64,000 nucleotides of DNA from Nocardia vulneris (GCF_001613425.1 NZ_BDCI01000004.1:248001-312000); one strand, 5' to 3'. Positions 19,044 to 27,812 are shown, counted from the first letter of the stretch. Numbers and translations are program-made. Notes: generated by a model not told the origin, from the letters alone.

Positions 19044-19145
19044 ACGCGCTAACGCTGACCGCCGATGCTTCGCGGGACAGGTTCCCGCACTCCTCCTGAT
19101 GCTTCGCACTCGCTGGGGCATGGCAGAAGGGGTGCGGGGAGACGG
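18418..19145. repeat. Second dispersed repeat family interleaved with the palindromic repeats (three copies)
   Basis: Copies at about 18418-18515, 18841-18935 and, shorter, 19083-19145. Shared blocks are GGGCGCGGGAGCGCGGCGCA, CTCCCGCACTC, TGATGCTTCGCACTCGCTG and GGCATGGCAGAGGGG. They sit after palindromic copies 2, 4 and 5, so the whole region looks like a repeated compound unit. The 17.83-19.16 kb stretch holds no protein gene that I can support. Confidence 0.75.
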
Positions 19146-19167
19146 AAGTGGTGTGGGAAGGGTGGGG

Positions 19168-20001
19168 CTAGGGGCGGACGGCGTTCAGGGGGAGGTCGTT
19201 GGCGGCGGCGATGGCTTCCAGTTCGGCGGTGGATTTGTCGGCGAAGGCGGTACGCAGGCTTTCGTGGCTGCCGTCGGCGCCGAAGGTGGCCAGTGTGCGC
19301 ATGAAGAAGTGGGGTTCGACGGCGCCGAGCGCGACGTAGCCGTCGGCGCATCGGTAGATGCCGTAGCCTGGGAACGCGCCACCGAGGATGGCGTCGGTGC
19401 CCATCAGCCGATAGCGGACCGCATCGCCGGCGCGGGCGGCGGCCTCTTCCAATGCCACGCGATACGGCTGTCCCGCACCGGTTTCCGCGCGGCGGACCAG
19501 CGCGGCCAGCGCCGTGGAGACGGTTCGTTCGGCGCCGAGCATGTCGGCGATCGGCACCGTCGGCATCTGTGGCGGGACGAGCGTGCCGTGTACGGCTTGA
19601 TAGTTCAGGTCGTGGCCGGGCAACTCCGGGTCATCGGCGTGGCCGACGATCTCGATCAGCGACAGTCGCGGGAAACGCTCCTGCGGTTGGGCGAGATTCA
19701 ATCGCACGAGCGCGCTGGGCCGCATCGAGGTGATGAGCAGATCCGCGGGCTGCAGCAGGTCGTCGAGTTTGCGTCGGTCCGCGTCCTGCTTCAAATCGAG
19801 CGAGGCGATCTCCTGATTTTCGATCAGCGCGCGATACCAGTCCGGCGCGGCGGCCGCGAGCGGATCCCCACCCGGCGGCTCCACCTTGATCACGTGCGCT
19901 CCGAGTTCCGCGAGACGCGCGGCCGCGAGCGGTCCGGGCAGGTTCACGGCCAGGGAAACAACCCGGACCCCGGACAACGGCTGCACTGCGGTGTTCTCCA
20001 T
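19168..20001 (-). CDS. CaiB/BaiF-family CoA-transferase, short form
   Basis: A 277-residue class III CoA-transferase-like protein. The N-terminus (PLSGVRVVSLAVNLPGPLA, LGAHVIKVEPPGGDPL) and the FPRLSLIEIVG segment match alpha-methylacyl-CoA racemase and formyl-CoA transferase. Family members usually have 360-400 residues with a catalytic Asp in a conserved NP(R)LV-Y-D region, so this copy is shorter; the segment HDLNYQ may hold the active-site Asp. It may act on branched-chain or sterol acyl-CoA, but that is unproven. I choose ATG at 20001 because an operator-like palindrome lies directly upstream and would otherwise be inside the coding region. Confidence 0.75.
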   Translation of the reverse strand: MENTAVQPLSGVRVVSLAVNLPGPLAAARLAELGAHVIKVEPPGGDPLAAAAPDWYRALIENQEIASLDLKQDADRRKLDDLLQPADLLITSMRPSALVRLNLAQPQERFPRLSLIEIVGHADDPELPGHDLNYQAVHGTLVPPQMPTVPIADMLGAERTVSTALAALVRRAETGAGQPYRVALEEAAARAGDAVRYRLMGTDAILGGAFPGYGIYRCADGYVALGAVEPHFFMRTLATFGADGSHESLRTAFADKSTAELEAIAAANDLPLNAVRP

Positions 20002-20007
20002 ACCGCG

Positions 20008-20025
20008 ACGATACATTTGTATCGT
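20008..20025. promoter_or_regulatory. Perfect palindrome in the CoA-transferase promoter
   Basis: Arms ACGATACA and TGTATCGT separated by two bases. It lies 7-24 bases upstream of the CoA-transferase start. The form fits a TetR-type operator; no TetR gene is adjacent, so the regulator would be encoded elsewhere. Confidence 0.6.
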
Positions 20026-20238
20026 CTCCAAGTTACCTGCACCGTAACCGATATCTCACACCCAAGGCACGATCGCCCCGCACGTGGCACGTAGCGCTCT
20101 ACTCGCACCTCTCGCAGGCCCGAGTCACCCTGGCGGTAGTCGACTACGTGGTGGGCCCGCGCCGGCGGGAAGCGGAGTCTGCTCGAGATCGCCGACTGTG
20201 CCGATCGCGGTGGCGCGGGGCGAGTGCCACGCTGACAG

Positions 20239-20772
20239 TCAGCGGTTCCAGAGCGACTCCGGTCCGGGCAGATCCCCTGGGAGCCAGGTGTATTCGAGTT
20301 CGGGTAGGTCGAAGCCCTGCTCGAAGTGGGCGGTGCGTTCGTCGGTGCGGGTGGCGCCGTTGCGTTCGTAGAAGGCGATCGCGGGGGCGTTGTCTTTCAG
20401 GACCTCGAGGTAGACGGTGGTGCCGGGGTGTTCGGCGGCGGCCCAGGCGAGGACGTGCTGCAGCAGTCGCCCGCCGATACCGGAACGTTTCAGCTGCGGC
20501 TGGACGTGCAGGTTGTCGATCAGGAGGCGGCCGTCGGGACGCGGGACGAGATAGGCGAAGCCGAGCAATTCGTCGGCGTCGTCGGCGATGAAAAGCGCGC
20601 CGTCCGACGGTGAGCCGTCGAGTCGGTTCCGCCAGAGAGTGAGCCGGTCCTCGAGCAACGATCCGTGCAGATATGCGTCGGGCATGATGCCCGCGTAGGC
20701 GGTCTGCCAGCTGTGCGTGTGCAGTGCCGCGACGGACTCCGCGTCCGACCCGGTTCCCCGTCTGATCCTCAT
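20239..20772 (-). CDS. GNAT-family N-acetyltransferase
   Basis: A 177-residue GNAT protein: IRRGTGSDAESVAALH at the start, LLIDNLHVQPQLKRSGIG (the acetyl-CoA pyrophosphate loop, V-x-P-x-x-R/K-x-x-G-x-G type) at about 85-102, and NAPAIAFYERNGA near 130. It would transfer acetyl from acetyl-CoA to an amine on a small molecule or protein; the acceptor is unknown. It is divergent from the DNA polymerase gene. The 240 bases behind it, up to the CoA-transferase promoter, show no gene. Confidence 0.85.
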   Translation of the reverse strand: MRIRRGTGSDAESVAALHTHSWQTAYAGIMPDAYLHGSLLEDRLTLWRNRLDGSPSDGALFIADDADELLGFAYLVPRPDGRLLIDNLHVQPQLKRSGIGGRLLQHVLAWAAAEHPGTTVYLEVLKDNAPAIAFYERNGATRTDERTAHFEQGFDLPELEYTWLPGDLPGPESLWNR

Positions 20773-20891
20773 GGGTCGAGTTCACCGCACCGGACCGCGA
20801 TTCGGCACCTCATTTTGCGGTGTCCGGACCGCGCACCTCGCCCGGGCGAGCACTGCACCGGATTGTCGGTCCCTGCTGCCAGACTCTGGGC

Positions 20892-22559
20892 ATGCGGTGG
20901 GCGGTGGCGGAAACAGGCGACGGCGGCGCCCGGCTGTGCCCACTCGACCAGGAGGGCAGACCGGCAGGCCCGGTGGTGGACGAGCCGTCGCTCGCGGCGG
21001 CCGTGCGGTCCCGGCCCGAGGTCGAACGGTGGGTCTGGCGCAGCACGACCGACATCTACCGTCCGCTGCTGGCGGCGGGCGTGCGCGTGGAACGCTGCTA
21101 CGACGTGCAGGCCGCCGAGTCCTTGCTGATCGGCCACGAGGAAGGCCAATCGGGCCAGGCCCGCTCGCTCGCGGCCGCGTGGGCCCGCCTGCACAACCTG
21201 CCCGTCCCGCCGGACGCGCCGATCCGGGCCGCCGAGACCCAGCCGTCCCTGTTCGATTCCGGCCCGGCGCCACTGCCGCCCGGCGTCGACGAATTCACCG
21301 CACTGCTGGAGGTTTACGCGGCACAGGTGGCCAGGACCGCGAAAACCGAACACCCGGACCGCATGCGCCTGCTGCTCGCCGCCGAATCGGCGGGCATGCT
21401 GGTGGCCACGGAGCTCAACCTGGCGGGCATCCCCTGGCGCGCGGACGTCCACCGCGAGTTGCTGGACAACCTACTGGGCGAACGCTTTCCGGGCGGGCTG
21501 GAGCCGCGGCGGATGGCGGAACTGGCCGACGAGGTGTCCCGCGCGTTCGGCAACGGTGTGCGGGTGCGCCCGGACCTGCCCCAGGACATCATCAGAGCTT
21601 TTGCCCGCGTGGGGATTTCACTGTCGTCCACGCGGAAATGGGAACTGCAGCGGATCGATCATCCCGCGGTGGCGCCGCTGCTGGCGTACAAGTCGCTCTA
21701 TCGGCTGCACACCGCGAACGGCTGGTCCTGGCTGGAACAGTGGGTGCACGACGGCCGGTTCCGGCCCGAATACCTGCCCGGCGGCACGGTTTCCGGCCGG
21801 TGGACCACCAACGGCGGTGGCGCGTTGCAGATTCCGAAGGTGATCCGCCAAGCCATTCGCGCGGATCCGGGCTGGCGGCTGGTGGTCGCCGACGCCGCCC
21901 AGATGGAGCCGCGCGTGCTCGCCGCGGTGTCACGCGATCCCGGGCTGATGGAACTCGCCGGTCGCGGCGACGACCTGTACGCGGATCTGGCGGCCCACGC
22001 GTTCGGCGGCGAACGCGACCAGGCCAAGATCGCCATGCTGGGCGCGATGTATGGCCAGACCTCCGGTGACGCGCTCGCACACGTGGCCGAACTCCGTCGC
22101 CGCTATCCGGCGGCCATGGCCTATGTCGACGACGCCGCCCACGCCGGCGAGGAGGGTCGTCTGGTGCGTACCTGGCTGGGCCGCACCTGTCCGCCGGTCA
22201 CCGCGCCCGAGGTCGAGCCGACTCACGACGAAGAGGAGTTCCGCGGGTTCGGCACCTCCGCGGCCCGCGCCCGCGGGCGCTTCACCAGGAACTTCGTCGT
22301 GCAGGGCAGCGCCGCCGACTGGGCCCTGCTGCTACTGGCCGGTCTACGCCACGCGATGTCGCACGCCGGGCTCCGCGCCGAACTCGTCTTCTTTCAGCAC
22401 GACGAGGTCATCGTGCACTGCCCGGCCGAGGAAGCCGAGACGGTCGCCGCCGCGATCACCACCGCCGCCGAGAACGCGGGGCACATCACGTTCGGCCCCA
22501 CGCCGGTCCGCTTTCCGTTCACCACGGCGATCGTCGAGTGCTACTTCGACGCCAAATAG
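20892..22559 (+). CDS. Family A DNA polymerase without recognised exonuclease motifs (bifunctional 3'-5' exonuclease/DNA polymerase type)
   Basis: A 555-residue protein. The polymerase motifs are present: motif A VVADAAQMEPRVLAAVS, motif B around DQAKIAMLGAMYGQ, and motif C FFQHDEVIVH. The first 150-180 residues correspond to a diverged 3'-5' exonuclease-like domain with no clear DxE motif; the 5'-3' nuclease domain of PolA is absent. This actinobacterial paralogue, often annotated 'bifunctional 3'-5' exonuclease/DNA polymerase', probably has a repair role. The ATG at 20892 gives MRWAVAE. Confidence 0.85.
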   Translation: MRWAVAETGDGGARLCPLDQEGRPAGPVVDEPSLAAAVRSRPEVERWVWRSTTDIYRPLLAAGVRVERCYDVQAAESLLIGHEEGQSGQARSLAAAWARLHNLPVPPDAPIRAAETQPSLFDSGPAPLPPGVDEFTALLEVYAAQVARTAKTEHPDRMRLLLAAESAGMLVATELNLAGIPWRADVHRELLDNLLGERFPGGLEPRRMAELADEVSRAFGNGVRVRPDLPQDIIRAFARVGISLSSTRKWELQRIDHPAVAPLLAYKSLYRLHTANGWSWLEQWVHDGRFRPEYLPGGTVSGRWTTNGGGALQIPKVIRQAIRADPGWRLVVADAAQMEPRVLAAVSRDPGLMELAGRGDDLYADLAAHAFGGERDQAKIAMLGAMYGQTSGDALAHVAELRRRYPAAMAYVDDAAHAGEEGRLVRTWLGRTCPPVTAPEVEPTHDEEEFRGFGTSAARARGRFTRNFVVQGSAADWALLLLAGLRHAMSHAGLRAELVFFQHDEVIVHCPAEEAETVAAAITTAAENAGHITFGPTPVRFPFTTAIVECYFDAK

Positions 22560-22562
22560 CGA

Positions 22563-22592
22563 GCGGGCCACCGGTTCCCACCGATGGCCCGC
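22563..22592. terminator. Hairpin between convergent polymerase and L,D-transpeptidase genes
   Basis: Arms GCGGGCCA and TGGCCCGC with a 14-base loop, beginning four bases behind the polymerase stop and ending 14 bases before the stop of the convergent transpeptidase gene. Likely a bidirectional terminator. Confidence 0.6.
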
Positions 22593-22605
22593 CCGAACGT
22601 GGTGG

Positions 22606-23820
22606 CTAACCGCGGTCTGCGTTGCCCGCCTTCCACACCGGCCACGGGATGTTCCAGTCCCCGAGTCCGTCGGTGCCGGACAGCGTTCCGCCGACCGTGT
22701 TCTTGACGATGGTGATGTCGCCGCGCTTGGCGTTCTGGTACACCCACTGCGCGTTCGCGGGGCTGAGGTTCAGGCAGCCGTGACTGGTGTTGCTGTAGCC
22801 CTGCTGCCCGACCGACCACGGCGCGGAGTGGAAGAAGATGCCGCTGTAGGAGATTCGGGTCGCGTAGTCGACCGGCGTCTTGTATCCGTCCGGCGAGTTC
22901 ACCGCCACGCCGTAGGTCGACGAGTCCATGATCATCTTGTCGAACCGGTCGCCGACGATGTAGACGCCGTTGTCGGTGGGCGTGCTGTTCTTGCCCATAG
23001 AGGTCGGCATGGTCTTGATCACCTGGCCGTTCTGCTCGACCACCACCTGCTTGGTGTTGTCGTCGGCGGTGAAGATCGTGGCATCGCCGATGGTGAAGAA
23101 TGACTGGATGTTGTCCTGCCCGAACAGGCCGTTGCCGAGGTCACGCCCATAGACGTTCACGTTGATGGTGACCTTGGTCCCCGGTGCCCAGAAATTCTCC
23201 GGCCGCCACCGGACCTCACGATTGTTCACCCAGTAGAACGCGCCCTCCACCGCGGGTTCGGTGGTGATTTTGATCGCATCCTGGGCGGCTTTGCGGTCGG
23301 GAATGTTCTCGTCGAACTGGACCGCGACCGGCTGGCCGATGCCGACGACCTCGCCCTCGCCGGGCAGCAGATACGGCTTGGTCTGACTGTCCGGGGAACT
23401 GGTCGTGAAACTCAACGTCGCCGAATTGGCGCCGCCGAGACCGATCGCGTCCGCCTTCAACCGGTAGGTCTTGCCGTAGCCGAGCACCTCGGTGGTCTCC
23501 CACGATCGGCCGTCCGCGGCCAGCCTGCCCGCCACCGGCTTGTCCTGCGCGTTGACCAACGTCACATTCGTGAACCGGCCGTCTTCGACGTGGAAGGCAA
23601 GCGGCACGCCCGGCGACACTCCGACATCGCCGTCCTTGACCGGGGACATCAACTTCGGCTTGATCAACTCCAGCAGCGGATTACGGTCGATCATGACCGC
23701 GGACGAGTCCGTCGTACTGGACGAGGAGCAACCCGACAGGGCCAACGCCGCCACCGCCAGCACGGCAACAGGCCCGCTGATATGTCGTATCCACCGACGC
23801 CGACCTCGTCCAACGCTCAT
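22606..23820 (-). CDS. L,D-transpeptidase, lipoprotein
   Basis: A 404-residue envelope enzyme. It has a lipoprotein signal peptide with lipobox LSGC (Cys31), two Ig-like beta domains (about 60-250) and a C-terminal YkuD catalytic domain with the SHGCLNL motif containing the nucleophilic Cys. It matches the LdtMt2 class that forms 3-3 cross-links between diaminopimelate residues of peptidoglycan. The ATG at 23820 gives [10 protein letters not shown] with the basic n-region; the longer frame upstream lacks a signal-like start. An inverted repeat lies 75 bases upstream. Confidence 0.93.
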   Translation of the reverse strand: MSVGRGRRRWIRHISGPVAVLAVAALALSGCSSSSTTDSSAVMIDRNPLLELIKPKLMSPVKDGDVGVSPGVPLAFHVEDGRFTNVTLVNAQDKPVAGRLAADGRSWETTEVLGYGKTYRLKADAIGLGGANSATLSFTTSSPDSQTKPYLLPGEGEVVGIGQPVAVQFDENIPDRKAAQDAIKITTEPAVEGAFYWVNNREVRWRPENFWAPGTKVTINVNVYGRDLGNGLFGQDNIQSFFTIGDATIFTADDNTKQVVVEQNGQVIKTMPTSMGKNSTPTDNGVYIVGDRFDKMIMDSSTYGVAVNSPDGYKTPVDYATRISYSGIFFHSAPWSVGQQGYSNTSHGCLNLSPANAQWVYQNAKRGDITIVKNTVGGTLSGTDGLGDWNIPWPVWKAGNADRG

Positions 23821-23894
23821 CTTCAACCCCGTTTCAAGTCGATCCCGCCCGCTACAGCTCAACCCGCCGTGTCTGCGGAACGGTCGAGACCACA

Positions 23895-23917
23895 TTCGGA
23901 CATTCTGCCAGTCCGAA
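23895..23917. promoter_or_regulatory. Inverted repeat upstream of the L,D-transpeptidase gene
   Basis: Arms TTCGGAC and GTCCGAA, nine bases apart, 75 bases upstream of the gene. The left part contains CGGACATTCTG, which is identical to 11 bases of the dyad at the cluster TetR gene (27798-27812). It could be an operator, but the match may be chance. Confidence 0.35.
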
Positions 23918-24094
23918 GGGCTCGCACCAACGCAAATCCCGCGTCGACACAGTGGTGTTACACGGGATAGATCCGAACCGCCCCCTCCGTTGTTAACACG
24001 GCAACCGACGCACCCATCCGCGCCGGTCAGGGCGCGATTTCACATCTGCACCCTCGGCCTGTTAAGGTTTCTCACGCACCGGAACACGGAGCAA

Positions 24095-24167
<73 letters not shown>

Positions 24168-24173
24168 CATACA

Positions 24174-24213
24174 CAAGGCCTTGGTAGCAAGACTGCCGGG
24201 GCCTTGATCTTTT
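24174..24213 (+). terminator. Terminator after tRNA-Lys
   Basis: Arms CAAGGCC and GGCCTTG with a 19-base loop, followed by ATCTTTT, six bases behind the tRNA. Confidence 0.7.
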
Positions 24214-24241
24214 GGTAGCACTGTTTCCGCTGCCACCAGGT

Positions 24242-24766
24242 TCATCGTCTTGCCTCCTCCTCCAGTTGGTTCACCGCCCGTTCGCGTGGCGGCGGCTCGT
24301 TCGTGTGGCGGCGCCGGTGCGTGCGTGGCGGGGTGGGTGCGGGACTTCTGCTCAGGGAGGGCAGGTAGTCGGGGGTCGCGGGCAGGAAGTCGCCGGGGAA
24401 GGCCGGGCCGAAGAAGACGAGGAAGACGCTGACGGCGGCCAGGACGACCAGGGCCGGAAACGACCACATCGGCCATGCCGAGACGAGGCGACCACGCCGC
24501 CAACTCCGGACCATCAGCGCGAGTACCACCAGCTCCAGAACGCATGTCCCGTAACCCATCAGGTAGACGCCCGCGTCGGCGTAGGTGCGGCAGGTGCCCG
24601 TGCACTCGCCGGCGTGCCCACCGGGCGCACCGAGCATGCCGACCATGAACGACAGGCACATTCCGAAGAGGAAGGCGCCCGCGCAGAGCAACAGCGCGCT
24701 GCAGAGGTCGGCGTACCGACCCGCCTTGTGCTGCGGCTTCGAGAAAATTTGGGCCGCCGGCGTCAT
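24242..24766 (-). CDS. Small membrane protein, hypothetical
   Basis: A 174-residue protein with four predicted membrane segments (about 20-46, 60-85, 95-118 region and 105-125, boundaries approximate) and a basic, Pro/Arg-rich cytoplasmic tail (RSPAPTPPRTHRRRHTNEPP). Two cysteines in an extracytoplasmic loop (GECTGTCRTY) could form a disulfide. No family is recognised. ATG at 24766 follows GAGGAGG. It ends about 75 bases from tRNA-Lys, on the opposite strand. Confidence 0.65.
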   Translation of the reverse strand: MTPAAQIFSKPQHKAGRYADLCSALLLCAGAFLFGMCLSFMVGMLGAPGGHAGECTGTCRTYADAGVYLMGYGTCVLELVVLALMVRSWRRGRLVSAWPMWSFPALVVLAAVSVFLVFFGPAFPGDFLPATPDYLPSLSRSPAPTPPRTHRRRHTNEPPPRERAVNQLEEEARR

Positions 24767-24975
24767 GAAACCTCCTCGTACACAGGAGGATAGCGCGTTC
24801 GGCCACTTACCGTGCCGGGCCGGGCAAGGGCACTGCTCCACGCTGCGCCGATTCGCGTTCGGTAACGGCCGGCCCGGTCGCTGCCCCGTTGACGCTTCGT
24901 GCGCGCGCTGAATAGCATCGAATTCGTCGCCCAATTGCGCGACATCGACTTTGTTTGTTCCGGGGGGGCGGAGCA

Positions 24976-26916
24976 TTGATTTCACCGGCGACTCCAGATT
25001 ATTCGCACGCCGACAGATCGGGACCGGTCCTTCGAATTGCGATAGTCGGGGTCGGACCGCGCGGGTTGAGCGTTTTCGAGCGAATCTGCGCCAATGCCCG
25101 GGCCTCGGGTGCATCGGGGGACATCGAAGTATTTCTCATCGATTCGACCAGGGTCGGCACGGGGACGGTCTGGCGCACGGATCAGCCCGGCGAGCTGCTG
25201 ATGAACACGGTTGCCTCGCAGGTCACCGTGTTCACCGACGTCTCGGTGGAGATGGCGGGACCGGTCGAGCCCGGTCCCAGCCTCTACGAATGGGCGAGTT
25301 TCCTGGACAAAGTCGGCAATTTCGCCGAGTTACCGCAGAATATCTACACGCGACTCCGCGCGCTCGGCCCGGATACTTATCCCACCCGAGCCGGTTACGG
25401 ATATTATCTGCGCTGGAGTTACGAGCAGATCCGGGACCGATACCGCCGTGTCGCGCACGCGCAGGAAATCACCGCTACCGCGCTGGATCTGCGCGACGAA
25501 CCCGCCGGACTCCAGGAGCTCCGGCTGAGCAACGGCGAACACCTGCGCGGCTTGCACGCCGTCGTACTCACGCAGGGCCACCTGCCGCTGGCCGGGACGA
25601 ACAGCCCCGAAATAGCGCACGCCGCACGAACTTCGGGCCTGACCTATTTCGCGCCTGCCAACGCGTCCGATGTCGACGTCGACTCGATCCCGGCCCGCGA
25701 ACCCGTGCTCGTGCGCGGCCTCGGCCTCACCTTCTTCGACTACCTGACCCTGCTGACCTCGGGACGCGGCGGCTGTTTCAAACAGACCCGCGGACCGCTG
25801 GAGTACATCCCGTCCGGCAGTGAGCCGTTCATCATCGCGGGATGCCGGCGCGGTGTACCCCACCATGCCCGTGGCGAGAACCAGAAGGGGGTCGACGGCC
25901 GCTACGAACCACAGTTACTCGATGCTCCGCGCATCGCCGAACTCCGCACCAGGGCACAGCAATTCGCTGACCTGTCGTTTCGCCGCGACGTCTGGCCGCT
26001 GATCGCTCGCGAGGTCGAATCGGTGTACTACACCGCGTCGATCGCCGACCGGGTCAGTGCCCGCGAACTCCGCGACTTCCGACACCGCTATCTGCACGCG
26101 CCCACCGCACCGGACGCCGCCGATGTACTGGACCGGTTTCACGTCCCCCGCGACCACCGATGGGACTGGGCGACCATCGCCGACCCCACCGGCGGTCGCC
26201 ACTTCGGCGATCCCGCGGATTTCCGATCGTGGCTGCTCGGCTACCTGGACGCGGACGTCCGACATGCCCAACTCGGCAACGTCCACGGCCCGGTCAAGGC
26301 GGCGCTGGATGTGCTGCGGGATCTGCGCAACGAGGTCCGGCTGATCGTCGACTACGGCGGCATCACCGGCAGTTCCTACCGCGACGACCTCGATCGGTGG
26401 TACACGCCGCTGAACGCCTTCCTGTCCATCGGACCGCCCGCGCATCGGATCGCCGAGCTGGCAGCGCTCATCCGCGCCGGCATCGTCCGCGTCGTCGGCC
26501 CGGGTATGCGGGTCCGGGTCGATCCGGCGCTCGGCTGTTTCGTCACCGATTCGCCGAGCGTCGCCGGCTCGACGACATCCGCGCGCACGCTGATCGATGC
26601 GTTTCTGCCCGCACCCGATCTACCCCGCACCGGAGACCCACTGCTGCGCAACCTTTTTCAACGCGATGAGGTGCGCCGCCATACGGTGTTCGATCCGGAC
26701 CGCGACGACTACCCGACCGGCGGCCTGGACGTCATGGCGGGTTCGCACGCGGTGCTGGACCGAAAGGGACGCAGCCATCCCCGCCGATTCGCCTGCGGCG
26801 TACCCACCGAGTCGGTGCGCTGGGTCACCGCCGCAGGCGCCCGCCCGGGCGTCAACTCGGTCACCCTCGCCGACACTGACGCCATCGCCCGCGCGGCCCT
26901 AGGAGTCGAACGATGA
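24976..26916 (+). CDS. FAD/NAD(P)-binding protein (COG4529-like)
   Basis: A protein of about 646 residues. The N-terminal Rossmann motif IAIVGVGPRGLSVFERI, a TVWRTDQPGELLMNT segment and a ball-and-socket of conserved aromatic residues fit the FAD-NAD(P)-binding family (PF13454-type). Relatives include the aspartate N-monooxygenases CreE and FzmM as well as many uncharacterised proteins, so a hydroxylase is possible but not shown. I prefer the TTG start at 24976 because a G-rich ribosome site (GGGGGGGCGGAG) precedes it; a TTG at 24955 is the alternative. It lies outside the DHB operon, on the other strand, and its membership in the cluster is uncertain. Confidence 0.72.
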   Translation: MISPATPDYSHADRSGPVLRIAIVGVGPRGLSVFERICANARASGASGDIEVFLIDSTRVGTGTVWRTDQPGELLMNTVASQVTVFTDVSVEMAGPVEPGPSLYEWASFLDKVGNFAELPQNIYTRLRALGPDTYPTRAGYGYYLRWSYEQIRDRYRRVAHAQEITATALDLRDEPAGLQELRLSNGEHLRGLHAVVLTQGHLPLAGTNSPEIAHAARTSGLTYFAPANASDVDVDSIPAREPVLVRGLGLTFFDYLTLLTSGRGGCFKQTRGPLEYIPSGSEPFIIAGCRRGVPHHARGENQKGVDGRYEPQLLDAPRIAELRTRAQQFADLSFRRDVWPLIAREVESVYYTASIADRVSARELRDFRHRYLHAPTAPDAADVLDRFHVPRDHRWDWATIADPTGGRHFGDPADFRSWLLGYLDADVRHAQLGNVHGPVKAALDVLRDLRNEVRLIVDYGGITGSSYRDDLDRWYTPLNAFLSIGPPAHRIAELAALIRAGIVRVVGPGMRVRVDPALGCFVTDSPSVAGSTTSARTLIDAFLPAPDLPRTGDPLLRNLFQRDEVRRHTVFDPDRDDYPTGGLDVMAGSHAVLDRKGRSHPRRFACGVPTESVRWVTAAGARPGVNSVTLADTDAIARAALGVER

Positions 26917-27050
26917 TCCCGGACGCCGGTTGGGTCACCCGGGACCGCCGCCGCGGCAACTGGACTACCCGCGGCGGACGACCCGGTTCGCCGACCACGT
27001 ACCGCACGGGCCGACCCGCGGGCCGACCCACGGCACGTTCGCAGGCCTGA
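26913..27050 (+). CDS. Possible 45-residue coupled frame or gene remnant
   Basis: An ATG overlaps the stop of the FAD/NAD(P)-binding gene (ATGA) and opens a 45-codon frame rich in Arg, Thr and Gly (MIPDAGWVTRDRR start). It matches no family. The overlap suggests a once longer downstream gene that is now frameshifted. The following 290 bases hold only a hairpin and no supportable gene. Confidence 0.25.
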   Translation: MIPDAGWVTRDRRRGNWTTRGGRPGSPTTYRTGRPAGRPTARSQA

Positions 27051-27144
27051 CCCGCGCGCCAAACGACCCCGCCGCCGACCACCGGCAGCAGGACCGTCCG
27101 AGCACTGTCAGGCGCGAAACTCGCTGGCTCACAGACGATCCACA

Positions 27145-27176
27145 CACTTCACAGCACTTACAGCTGCTGTGAAGTG
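27145..27176. terminator. 12-bp perfect hairpin between convergent genes
   Basis: Arms CACTTCACAGCA and TGCTGTGAAGTG with an 8-base loop. It sits in the 420-base gap between the FAD/NAD(P)-binding gene (+) and the DUF1707 gene (-), so it is probably a bidirectional terminator. The rest of this gap shows no gene. Confidence 0.6.
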
Positions 27177-27339
27177 CATGAAAACTCTGTGATGACAGGG
27201 CTTGATTGGGCAACCGGTCGGGGTCGCCGGCGGCGATCCAAGCGCTCGGCGATCTGCCCGATCGGGAGGTCGACCTCGATCGGCTCGTGATGCTGCGCCC
27301 CTTCAGGGGCGGACTTGCACGGGGCCGACCCGCGCACCC

Positions 27340-27783
27340 TTACCGATGAATCGCCGCGCGCGATTTGGTGCGCAGTTCGTGCAGGCGCGCGGCCGGGTGT
27401 CCGCGGTGCGGCGGATGATGCGGGTCCGGCCGCCGCACGAGGACCCGCCGAACTGCGGGGATCAGCAGCAGGAACCACAGCCAGCTGAGCTGACCGACGG
27501 TCAGCGCCGCCGTGACGAGCGCGGCTGGCGCCAGCACCATGACGCGCCGGTACGCCGGATCCCGCTCGACCTGCTCGGCGACTTCCGCCTGCGCGGGCGC
27601 CAGTGCGGGGAGGTCGGTGAATACCGCCGCGATGTCCCGCCGGGTCGTGGCACGCACCAACTGCGCGCTGCGCTCGTCGAATTCGGCGACGCTGAGCCGC
27701 CCCGCCCCGAGATGTGCCGAAAGGTCGCTCAGCGCTTGCTCTCGCTCGGGATTACCAACCCGGAGATCAGCCGACTCGTCCAT
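27340..27783 (-). CDS. DUF1707 domain protein with one membrane region
   Basis: A 147-residue protein. Residues 1-55 (MDESADLRVGNPEREQALSD ... GRLSVAEFDERSAQLVRATT) are the DUF1707 (SHOCT-like) domain common in actinobacteria. A hydrophobic stretch at about 80-105 (VMVLAPAALVTAALTVGQLS, WLWFLLLIPAV) forms one or two membrane segments, and the tail is basic. Function unknown. I choose ATG at 27783 rather than the start at 27804, since the latter would place the coding region across the operator-like dyad at 27798-27812. Confidence 0.78.
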   Translation of the reverse strand: MDESADLRVGNPEREQALSDLSAHLGAGRLSVAEFDERSAQLVRATTRRDIAAVFTDLPALAPAQAEVAEQVERDPAYRRVMVLAPAALVTAALTVGQLSWLWFLLLIPAVRRVLVRRPDPHHPPHRGHPAARLHELRTKSRAAIHR

Positions 27784-27797
27784 GCGTCCCATTCTAT

Positions 27798-27812
27798 CGG
27801 ACATTCTGTCCG
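27798..27812. promoter_or_regulatory. Operator-like dyad in the TetR/DUF1707 divergent promoter
   Basis: CGGACA-TTC-TGTCCG, a perfect 6-3-6 dyad, 48 bases upstream of the TetR start. Related sites occur at 34516-34531, 50784-50798, 50729-50741 and 52013-52027, all at promoters of the DHB/mevalonate cluster. Confidence 0.6.

Noticed and set aside
18165..20094. Several open frames across the repeat island
   Set aside because: They consist of translated repeats (for example repeated ARVSACKHARG-type strings) without ribosome sites or domain content.
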